From assembly GCF_030272615.1 (NCBI RefSeq), contig NC_081407.1, positions 148,487,744-148,551,743 on the forward strand: 64,000 nucleotides of DNA, in the 5' to 3' direction. Position numbers and translations under genes: made by a program. The notes under the pieces are model-generated. The model had not been told where the DNA came from and made no database searches. It saw only the letters and a list, made by a program, of their open reading frames with translations. The stretch's first letter is position 1; the number at the start of each line of letters is the position of its first letter. Below, in pieces: positions 55,986 to 64,000 of this stretch. Origin of the DNA: Cryptomeria japonica. Lineage: Eukaryota; Streptophyta; Pinopsida; Cupressales; Cupressaceae.

Positions 55986-56512
55986 TGAGGTGAGCAGAAA
56001 ACCGGCTATGAATTGGTAAGCAGAGAACCGATAAAGGGATTTGCAGAAGAGTTACAAAATCTATTTGTAACAAAGACTATTACTTTTGTATTTGAATATA
56101 CTCATAGTAGACCACTGAGTTGGAGCTCGATGCCAAGGTTGTAGCTCCTTGGGTTGGTGCCCTAAATTAGGGGTTGGTGCTCCTTGGGCTGGTACCCTAA
56201 ATCAGGGTTTGGTGCTCCTTGGGTTGGTGCCCTAAACATTGTAATCAAAGATTCATTGTGAGGCTAGATTGGAGCAGTAGACTCCAGTAGCATTTCTTAC
56301 CAAATTGTTTTCCATCTTGGGTTTTCCTCGTATATGTTGGTGTTATGTGATGTCCCCTTGTGTGTGATTGCATTGAGTAATCTCTCCTTAGCATACCGGT
56401 AGGTTATCTTGGCTTTAGTATGTTAACTGGTACATATACTTAGGAGTTTAAGGGAAAAAGAGTTTAAGTACCACTGATTCACCCACCTCTCAGTGGCACA
56501 TTGTATCTAACA

Positions 56513-57090
56513 TTCACCATGATTTAGAATGTGATATTCAATAAGGTTCCACTAGTGGGGGGTAATAAAGGTCATAATATATTCATTTTCTTACATGGAT
56601 AATTGGGAACTATAAACAACATAGAAGAGATCTAGCAGTTCTAGGGTAATATATACTTTTTCAGCCTAGTTTTGGATGAAAAAATATTCAAATAATGAAA
56701 CAAGAGTTTAAGGCATTGGAATTGATGGAAAGAGATGTAGATCTAATGATGAAAGTAGGCATGTATCATAGGAGATAACCAAGGGCATCAATTGAGAGAG
56801 TGCTAATGAAGGGGTCTAGGGAGCATCCCTACCAAATGAATCATTAAAGGGGCCCCTGAGGAGATGAAAATCCTCAACAATAAGATAAGCACTAGCTTCA
56901 ACAAAGAGAAATTGTGCATAGAGTTTAAATTAGGTTCAAAACTAGTCAAACTCAACATTTACATATAAAAAGCCATCAAAGCCAATCATACACTCAACAA
57001 AGTCTAATTCAACTTAAGAAAGCATCATGTACAATCTATTGTGCCTATTCCACTACTTTTCAAAAGACTTGTTTATGACTAAGAAGAGAA
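56513..57090 (-). pseudogene. LINE-2 RT, central fragment
   Basis: Minus strand, in order toward 56513: VYITLELLDLFYVVYSSQL, then WNLIEYHILNHGEFSKY, joining across the LTR to KYPGVPFWLGSL at 39397. This matches the region between the FADD box and the YLGVPxG block of L1 RT. Strongly decayed; the domain start upstream of about 56700 is hard to read. Confidence 0.55.
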
Positions 57091-57106
57091 TGTGCCTATT
57101 TCAATG

Positions 57107-57326
57107 TTTTTTTTTTATATCTAAGGGGAATCAATAGGTTAGCCTAGTGACCTAGAGCTTGGCTCTAGACAAGGTGAGCCCCCTTTATAACCCCTCGGGG
57201 TCGACAAACCAAGCCCAAACATGCTCACCAATTAGAGTAAATCCAAACACAAAGAATCAATCCCGAGATCTGCATGGGATAAACCCAAAGCCCTTAACCA
57301 ACTAAACCACTCATTCACACTTTTTG
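57107..57326 (-). mobile_element. tRNA-derived SINE
   Basis: About 220 bp on the minus strand. A pol III A-box-like TGGTTTAGTTGG (57298-57309) and a weak B-box-like GGGATTGATTC (57254-57264) lie near the 5' end, with a poly(A) at the 3' end (plus T-run 57107-57116). A 10-bp TSD with one mismatch: CTATTTCAAT (57096-57105) and CTATTCCAAT (57327-57336). Confidence 0.75.
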
Positions 57327-57336
57327 CTATTCCAAT

Positions 57337-58250
57337 ATTTTTATAAACATTTTATAATATAAATATCCAATACAATAAAATATCTAGTACCACACCAAAT
57401 AAACATTGAAAACAAAAATACACAATACTTGACCAACAAAACCATAAATACTTGTACCTATCAACCATTTAATAACACCTTTACAACTTTAAAATACCCA
57501 ACCTTCATTCATTCTCTATACCAATGGACTTTGCCCCTTTCTTGCCCATCAAAGTAGTTATGAAGGTACCTACTCCAGTAGCCCATGATTCCAAGTAGGG
57601 AGTGGAAAATAAGTCTTAGAATGGCGGAATAAATAGAGACATCAATGGGCCCTCGTTCTACTTGTGAAGTTGAATGGCTCCAAATAAGCCTACAAAGAAT
57701 CAAGTGCGTGCAACACTCCAATGTCATAAGGGATGAAGCCGGAATCACGTCCCAAACAATTTGACAGAATAGATACCTCTCAATGCCAGCACAAATATCT
57801 CTTCATTCAATGATAATTCATCCATATCATATTTGAAATCCATTTGAGGTACTTGAGCTTCTGTTTCTCTGCGAAGTTTCCGCCTCCAAATATTCCGTTG
57901 TGAGAGTCTCCACGTTCATCGTAGATTTCGGCTGCCTCGAAATTCACGTGGCGCGCCAATCGAAGGGAACAAAAAAACTTGAGCCGTAATAATAGGGACT
58001 GCCAGCACGTGGACACAGAAATTTATAACCGAATGAGCTGGAAAATTAATTTATTTTTAAAAATCCAAGAAAAAGTATTAAAAAATTCCAGGAAGAGTCC
58101 GATTAATAGACGGTGGTCATATGTAAGACCGAATTGTGAATTTGACTAATACTTTGTCTTTCTGCATAAGCCAGTTGGCAAATGAAAATTTAGAACGGGG
58201 CTTTATTTGTGTGTATATTTTTAATACAAATAGCCGCTTAAGTAGGAACC
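57337..58250 (-). other. Possible host gene fragment, unrecognised
   Basis: The minus strand from about 57931 offers MNVETLTTEYLEAETSQRN and, in the next frame, MDELSLNEEIFVLALRGIYS (about 57835-57775), continuing after a stop as MTLECCTHLILCRLIWSHS (57720 down). Two CACGTG G-boxes (57945-57950 and 58006-58011) lie just upstream in that sense. The region is richer in GC than its surroundings. No family recognised. It could be the first exon of a decayed gene or part of an old transposon. Confidence 0.25.
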
Positions 58251-59532
58251 GTACTCGATGGAATTTAGCCCCAAGGCCAAACGATTATTGTTGTTTTAAA
58301 ATTTAATATTATGTAAAATAAAGAGAAGCTTTTAGGAGCTTTCAAAGTCAATGTAAATAGATACCAAAATTGGTATATAAAAATTTGGGGTGTGCTTCCT
58401 TATGGGTTTTATATGATTTAGATCTATTGAAGTCAATTAGAGAGTGTAGAAATGGGGATATGATAATTTAAAATTTAGGGTGTTTGTTATAGTTTTTATA
58501 TTAGAAAGAATGGAGATGAGGAGGTAAGGTTGTTTATTGTTTGATTATAATTTAAAATTTGGGGTGTCTCTTTTAGTTTTGGAATCAATAGATTTATTGA
58601 AGCCAATTAGAGAGAGTGAACATGGGGAGGTAAGGTTGTGGATTATTAAATCATAATTTAATGAATTAGATTAATCTTATTAGTAGGAAGGGGAATTATG
58701 GTTGTATCTAATATTTTAGGTCAATCTTATTAATTAGTGTTCAAGAGGGAGGGAATTTCAATATTAGTTTATTGCTTGGTTTGTTTAAGAAATTTGTGTT
58801 TTTTGTTTTTAAATTGATTTATTTTTTGGTATAATTTTTTAATTTTGATTCCAAATATTAAGTAGCATATTTTGTTTAATGATAAATCATATATAGGTAT
58901 AAAATAAAAGGTTTACAATGTTTTTTGTTTTTTTTAAATAAGTGAAAATTTCTCATTTTTTTTAAAATGTATTGTTTGTTTTTAGATTTTGAAGAGAGTA
59001 GGTTCCAACGTTTAGAAATAAATACAAGAATTTATATATATTTAGGTGGTAGATCATTTGGAGATGTTAGAAAGTTATAAGAAAGACACATCTCAAAATA
59101 AGTGGTGTTTAGAGTTGGTGGAGTTGTATGTGGTTACTTCTTGGTGCAACATATTAGTGTAATATGTTGCTTATAAAAAGTATTAATATTTTTATATGAT
59201 GTGGTTGTAAAGAAATGACTTCACACACTTTCATATGCACATTCAAAGTCTAAACTTCATCAACATCATTAAAATATTGCCCATCATAGTCACCACATCA
59301 ACATAGAACCACAAACTAGTCCAAAATAAACCATATAACATTACAAAATAGAGAGGCCATTTATCAACCAACCTCAACAACCCCCATAAACACCCTACCC
59401 ACTAAAACTACCTGAACATGCTTTGTAACAAATAAAAACCTAGACCAACTTAATGAACCCTATCACTTACAATATAAAAAATTGTAGGGTAATCACAAAA
59501 AGTTACACCAAAAATTGAAACATTCTAACAAA
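58251..59532. other. AT-rich intergenic, no gene
   Basis: An old duplication of about 170 bp is visible (AATTTGGGGTGT...AATTAGAGAG near 58380-58450 and 58555-58620). Nothing else supported. Confidence 0.5.
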
Positions 59533-60175
59533 CTATTTTTTCTTCTTCTTCGAACCTAGAGGACCGTTAATCCAAAAATCATTTGGATCAAAGACAAGGT
59601 GCCACTTATTATCATTTTTTGCCACCTCCCATCTGGGTTCTTGCTCCACTTCTTTTTTGCATATAAAATCCTTAAGAACACTCTACCCAATATGCACTTC
59701 AATGCAGCATTCCTCCTTGTCCGAGATAGTACTCCAATGGATGAAAGGCCAAATTGGTGGCTCAATCTCTCCCATTTTCATCCATTCACCTTCTCAGGCC
59801 AAGAAACCAACATCTGGTTTGGCCATGGGAAGGAAATATTTCATGCCATACCACCAATCCCCTTTGACACATTTCTCCATCACCTAGAGCACTTCCTCTT
59901 TGTCATCCAATCCCAAACTCCACGCCATTACTAGGGAGGAAATATCAACATTGGTTATGTAACTGTGTTCGGCTCTCATCAATTCCTCTCCTAGCAGAAT
60001 ATCCATAATGATAGGCTCCTCAAAATCAAAAACACTACGCATCCTTTTATTCATAAATGCACATCACTTGTCATAAGTAACAATAGGTTGGTGGCGTACG
60101 AACCCCTTAAAATTTGAGATTGAGATCTAGAAAATTGTCCCACCATTTGTCCTCCTATCTATCATTGATTGTGAT
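59533..60175 (-). pseudogene. Unrecognised coding relic with Lys-rich C-terminus
   Basis: The minus strand stays in one frame from about 60120 to a TAG at 59533 and reads GFVRHQPIVTYDK, CAFMNKRMRSVFDFEEPII, DILLGEELMRAEHSYITN, CVKGDWWYGMKYFLPMAK, EPPIWPFIHWSTISDKEE and NDNKWHLVFDPNDFWINGP, ending in a Lys run. Four internal stops (TGA or TAG) occur where Trp is plausible. A frameshift near 60110 connects to EDKWWDNFLDLNLKF. Long frame conservation argues for a real former protein. I do not recognise it. Confidence 0.5.
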
Positions 60176-60196
60176 TGCATTTTTTGATAGTTGCGG

Positions 60197-60341
60197 CTAT
60201 TCTGGCTCCAAAACCGACCTGACGTACTATGAAAATGCGCATAACACAATTACGGATGCAATGTCAATCGTTAATAGAAAAACCAATGGCGATGATTTTT
60301 CAAAAGAATTAATAACACGAACAATTTTGGAGCCAAAATAG
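60197..60341. mobile_element. MITE-like inverted-repeat unit, 145 bp
   Basis: Ends CTATTCTGGCTCCAAAA (60197-60213) and TTTTGGAGCCAAAATAG (60325-60341) are inverted repeats with one mismatch in 17 bp. ATAGTTG occurs on both sides and could be target duplication or part of the ends. The superfamily is not assignable. Confidence 0.4.
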
Positions 60342-60344
60342 TTG

Positions 60345-60603
60345 TGTCCTTCTTTGACAACACATCCACTACACAATTGCTACTCCTTGGGGTGTGCAAT
60401 ATTTTAAAGTTTTAAAGGATATTAAAAGGCTTCTAATAAAATCAATGAAATTATTAAGCCTTCCTACAACCACTTCACCTTTGATGATCACATTCAACCA
60501 TGATAAAAGAGTCACCCTTTAAATGGAATTACTTGACTACTAATTTCCTTGTCATTATTATATCCATAAGAGCAACTTGACACTCAGCTTCATTATATGT
60601 TCC
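60345..60603 (-). pseudogene. RNase H domain relic of a LINE-type element
   Basis: The minus strand reads GTYNEAECQVALMDIIM, LKGDSFIMVECDH and, after a frameshift, PRSSNCVVDVLSKKD. These fit the Glu, Asp and His-x-x-Arg-x-x-Asn/Asp blocks of the RVT_3-type RNase H found at the end of some plant LINE ORF2 proteins. It is cut at 60603 by the gypsy-3 LTR. Confidence 0.6.
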
Positions 60604-61790
60604 TGTAGTGTCATAAAATTGCGACCCTAGCAATTTTTGTCCGCATTAGGGTCCTCACGCACATGAGATCAAATCCTCTAGCCTGGTCGAAGACCAGAGA
60701 CTGCTCAACCCTCAAAATATGCTTCTTCCTTGGCCTCTGCACCACCCTGTCTACACTCCGCCCTGGAGAAAGGGGTAGGACAGGGGCGCGCCCCTGTCCC
60801 TACCCTATTTTGGGGCAGGACCTTTCCTAAGCATGCATTGTAGGTTGTGCAGTGAGCGGGAAAACTTCCCCGATGTTGGCTTGTGACAAAAATCAATTTC
60901 ATTAACCCTAATTGACATGTATTTAATTTATATTTTCCCTCTCATTTGGGTAAGTTGTTCAAGTTAGATAAGTTCAATAGGGTGAAAATTTGTGATCAAG
61001 CGTTCAAGAGCACTCAAACATTCTTTTCCAGCATTGAGCATTCTCAAGTCTCCCTTCAAGGCTAGGTGTTGCATTCAAGTCAAGGATTCAACCATTGAAG
61101 AGGAGATTGATTCCAACATTCAATTCTACACAAGAATTTCTATCAACATTGCTATCACAACCTCCCTTGAGGTGATTTACATTTCAGTCTTTCATTTACA
61201 TCTACTTGCAAGTACTTTCTTTCATTACTTGGTTAATTCCAAAGCTGGGGTTTGACCTGAAGGCAAACCCCATATCCCGACCCATTTTCCTCTCTTTTTT
61301 GTGTGTAGGTTGCAGGTACGCAATTGTACTTTCATATTCAGGCTCCATTTGTAGAGGCGGAAAAACCCTTTTCGTTTCACGGATTTTTCAGAGGACCGTG
61401 TACATTCTCGCCACGGTCGGGATGAATTTTCCTCAAATTCGCAGGGCGGCTTCATCTCGATATATTACTGCCAGATCCCGGTGCACAGCTTCATCCCATA
61501 CTCTGATCTCAAGTTATAATCAGTTCTTTGTCACTTTTGCACTACATAATTCAGTCAATTCCTTTCCATTCCAAAAAGGAAGAGGGGATTATCTTATCAT
61601 TCCCATTTCACTTAGAATTCTATCTTCTTCTCTGGAGATTAAATCTATTGAATTTTCCTCTCCTCTTCCAATGTAATTAGGTGAAAAGTGTTTGAAGGGA
61701 AATCCATAGTGAAACTCTCATCTCTCCTTGGAGGGAAAGGGTAGTTTTCCTCTTGATCTCTCATTCAAATATTTTTCACCCACCAATACA
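60604..61790 (+). repeat. gypsy-3 5' LTR
   Basis: 1187 bp, TGTAGTGTC...CCAATACA. GC-rich upstream half (a GGGGCGCGCCCC palindrome near 60784). The 3' edge is 3 nt before the PBS. Confidence 0.78.
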
Positions 61791-61793
61791 TTT

Positions 61794-61809
61794 TGGTGAA
61801 CCCAACATG
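61794..61809 (+). other. gypsy-3 primer-binding site
   Basis: TGGTGAACCCAACATG, 3 nt after the LTR. Same core as the gypsy-1 and gypsy-2 PBS (TGGTGAACCCGACGTG) with two changes. Confidence 0.78.
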
Positions 61810-61811
61810 TT

Positions 61812-63406
61812 GCATGCTTTCCTTTGAACAAAATTTCATATTTTTCATTTGCAAGTTTCAAATTTCTGCAAACTTAGTGGTTAAATCATTAAAAACCCTA
61901 TTTTTTAAAATTAAAATTGAACTTGTGGTTTGTGAAAATTGCTTGTGGTTATCTTAGATCTGAAAATTGTTTTGTTTGTCAAATTTAATTTCCTCGTTGT
62001 CTTGTTCAATTTGCAAATCAAATTTACAAAATTAAGAGGTTGCTTGTTAAAACCCTAGATTTTTAAAAATCTTCTTGAACTTGTGCAAAAATTGGATTTC
62101 CATTTAATTTTCAGATTTTTGATTGTTCTCTTACTTGTTTTCATTCCTACAATTCAAATTTTCAGTTTCCCTCCTTTTTCCCAAAATTTAAATTTCAAAA
62201 TTAAGTGGTTAGGTCATAAAACCCTAATTTTCACATTTAATTGGATTTTTGTGCAAATTTCAATCAATTTCATTCAAATTCAGATTTCTAAACATTTTTC
62301 AAGGTGTCCCTATCCATTAGGTTTGACCTTTTTTAAATTTGCAATTCAATTCCTCTTTTTCTTCAAAACCCTAATAGGGTCCTATTTTTACATTTGAACC
62401 TTCATTTCGTCCATCTAGAAATCGTAATATTCATCCTTGAAAATTTTCGAAAAAAGTTGGTCGGACCATGTGCGTTCCCGCCATGGTCCTGTTGAACACT
62501 ATATTTGAAAATAAAAAATATATAAAAAATGTATATTCCCATAGGCGTGAAGACTGAAAGATGTTTTCGGCCAGCAAATTGTATCGAGCACTGCAAAAGA
62601 AGTTTCATCGAAAGAGTATTTTCATCGAAATGAGGTATGTAAAGCACCGAACAAAAGTATTTCGGCAAAAAGTCACTTTCGATGAATGTAGAAAATCACT
62701 CATCGATACTCTAAGTTTCATCGAAAGGCAAAAAGGCAAAAGTAATGTCGAAGGAATATCATTACCGAAGAAACTCATAAAGCATTCATCGAAACGCAAG
62801 TTTTCATCGATGACATAATGTCGAACAAAAGCAAAGGTGTTTCATCGATAAAGGAGGATATCGATGAAAAAGGAATGTCGATGAACATACATGGGTCCTC
62901 ACTGAAGAAAGAAACTCGTCGAAAGAATGATTTCGATGAAACTTGCGAGTGACTTATCGAAAAGGAGGTCTATCGATGAAAGAATGGTTTCGATGAGTCT
63001 TGAAAGTGGCTTCTCGACATGGGCTATTCACCGAAACAATAGTATCGAAGAAAATGGGCTTTCGATGAAGGATTTGAACACTCGGCCGAAGACAAGGGTT
63101 TCATCGATAACTTGAAATATGATCACTTTGAGCGAACTGTACTTCCCGCGAAAGAGTTAAAGGCCCAAGTGAAGAATGTCACATCTGCAATTAAGTTTAA
63201 ACACTTGAGTAGCCGTTGTAGACGCAGAACATTAACTATGCACAAGTTGCCCATACGATTACAGTTGAACTGATTGAATTTTCATAAGAACCAGGTCAAT
63301 GCTAAAAGACTGAAAATTGCGAAGAACTTGTGGAAACTTGCGAACGATAACCAGAAGAGCTGAGCATTTCTCCAAGTAAGTGTTGTTTCTCATATCTGCT
63401 GTAATC
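61812..63406 (+). other. gypsy-3 leader
   Basis: AT-rich part 61812-62550 with AAAACCCTA-flanked poly-pyrimidine stretches, then the TCGATGAAA repeat zone, then about 280 bp up to the ORF. No gene. Confidence 0.55.
62585..63110. repeat. Dispersed TTTCATCGA / TCGATGAAA repeats in gypsy-3 leader
   Basis: More than fifteen copies of the 9-mer TCGATGAAA, its complement, or one-base variants (TCGAAGAAA, ATCGAAAG), irregularly spaced by about 20-40 bp and in both orientations. Confidence 0.85.
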
Positions 63407-64000
63407 ATGGAACCTTCGTCTTCTTCTTCTAAAAAGAGTAGGAAAGGAAAAGAGTTAAACTCTGAAGAGAAGCCCAAAAGACAAAAGAAGGAAGGAAGAG
63501 CTCTGACTCAGGATTTATTAGACCAATGTCCCTCATCTAGTGTAAGGTCCAAAAAGATCAAAAGTGAAGAAGAAGGATTGGAGGATAGATTTGAAAATCT
63601 AGGAGATATTTGGACTGAAATCAGAGGACATGAGTTATTCTTATTCAGTTACAAAAGAAGGGACGCTCCTGAACCCATAAGTAATCTATGGAAGAAGAAC
63701 TTAGGCAAATTGGTAGTCCCAAATGTGTTTGTAGATGTAGAATTAATGAAAGCTCTGGTAGATTGTTACAATCCAAGAACCAAAACCATATGTGATTACA
63801 GAGGGAATACATTAGTAGTAATTAACAAACAGACTATTGATATGGTGTTTGATTTGGACTGGGAGGTGGAGGAGAGTATCGATATGAAGAAACTTTCACA
63901 AGAATTCTTTAGTTTGGAAAACATCTACAGGACTTGGAGGCTACCTATTCACAGGCCAAAAGTGGGTGGGTCATTTGTTCCATTCAGCAAAGATGACAAG
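63407..64000 (+). CDS. gypsy-3 N-terminal ORF (gag-like), open at window end
   Basis: ATG at 63407 and no stop in 198 codons to the window edge. The first 60 residues are basic and low-complexity (Ser run, then KKSRKGKE). A globular part follows: FENLGDIWTEIRGHELFLFS, LVVPNVFVDVELMKALVDCY, TLVVINKQTIDMVFDLDW and FFSLENIYRTWRLPIHRP. It is the first ORF after PBS and leader, so gag or an ORF1 is expected. No zinc knuckle is reached yet. The intact frame contrasts with the other elements here and suggests a recent insertion. Confidence 0.65.
   Translation, partial: MEPSSSSSKKSRKGKELNSEEKPKRQKKEGRALTQDLLDQCPSSSVRSKKIKSEEEGLEDRFENLGDIWTEIRGHELFLFSYKRRDAPEPISNLWKKNLGKLVVPNVFVDVELMKALVDCYNPRTKTICDYRGNTLVVINKQTIDMVFDLDWEVEESIDMKKLSQEFFSLENIYRTWRLPIHRPKVGGSFVPFSKDDK

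Larger units (their letters stand above)
39461..56512 (+). mobile_element. Solo LTR (about 2.5 kb) hosting the CACTA element
   Basis: The LTR is 39461-41479 plus 55989-56512, TATTGACATT...CTAACA (first TG decayed to TA), with a perfect TSD TTCAC (39456-39460 and 56513-56517). Many ACCGGT/ACCGGC motifs (39960-41420). A perfect stem CCACTGA/TCAGTGG (56471-56477 with 56490-56496) lies 16 nt before the end. No PBS, PPT or ORF is present. Confidence 0.82.
60604..64000 (+). mobile_element. gypsy-3: 5' part of a Ty3/gypsy element, continues past the window
   Basis: A 5' LTR (60604-61790), a PBS of the same type as gypsy-1/2, a 1.6-kb leader with its own repeat family and a gag-like ORF still open at the window edge. 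Plus orientation. pol and the 3' LTR would lie to the right. Confidence 0.8.

Noticed and set aside
60780-60800. GGGGCGCGCCCC palindrome as a CpG island promoter of a host gene
   Set aside because: It lies within the gypsy-3 LTR and no gene follows except the element itself.

Overview
The window looks like intergenic DNA from a large, repeat-rich seed-plant nuclear genome. The LTR retrotransposon style recalls gymnosperms (conifers), but that is only an impression. I find no intact host gene. Almost everything is transposable element, much of it nested, and many boundaries can be fixed from target-site duplications (TSDs).

Left half (1-34.6 kb). The base layer is the 5' part of a minus-strand Ty3/gypsy element (gypsy-1). 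Its ORF1 remains lie at 1-540, its tandem-repeat-rich leader is scattered over 541-17048, its primer-binding site (PBS) is at 17049-17066 and its 5' LTR starts at 17069. Three elements sit in the leader: a Sirevirus-like Ty1/copia element, copia-1 (1965-10143, TSD CTATA), itself hit by a solo LTR (8031-9583, TSD CATAT); a gag-only LTR element (10190-14409, TSD GGATG); and a solo LTR (16028-16835, TSD AGGAG). The gypsy-1 5' LTR is split by a LINE (17802-34180, 13-bp TSD). That LINE contains an inverted LTR pair (20505-21457) and a composite block: a left-truncated gypsy-2 (about 23.95-29.85 kb) inserted in copia-2 (29846-33973), whose RT core is deleted.

Right half (34.6-64 kb). After a degenerate stretch comes a minus-strand LINE relic interrupted by a small solo LTR (38951-39396) and by a 2.5-kb solo LTR (39461-56512, TSD TTCAC). 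The larger LTR hosts a CACTA DNA transposon (41480-55985, TSD TGA). No transposase is visible in it. It carries a broken fragment of a DRM-type (RNA-directed DNA methylation) cytosine methyltransferase, placed in the loop of a hairpin with arms of about 416 bp. It also contains a complete LTR element (47981-54285) without protease, integrase or RT, carrying a coiled-coil/zinc-knuckle gag and a large unrecognised ORF. A SINE (57107-57326), coding relics, a MITE-like unit and the start of a plus-strand gypsy element (gypsy-3, 60604 to the window end, gag-like ORF open at the edge) complete the window.

Two observations stand out. First, the CACTA-borne DRM hairpin would be a plausible source of small RNAs against the host methyltransferase that silences transposons. 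Second, a C-tract hairpin just upstream of the PBS edge recurs in several LTR families with compensatory changes in its stem.
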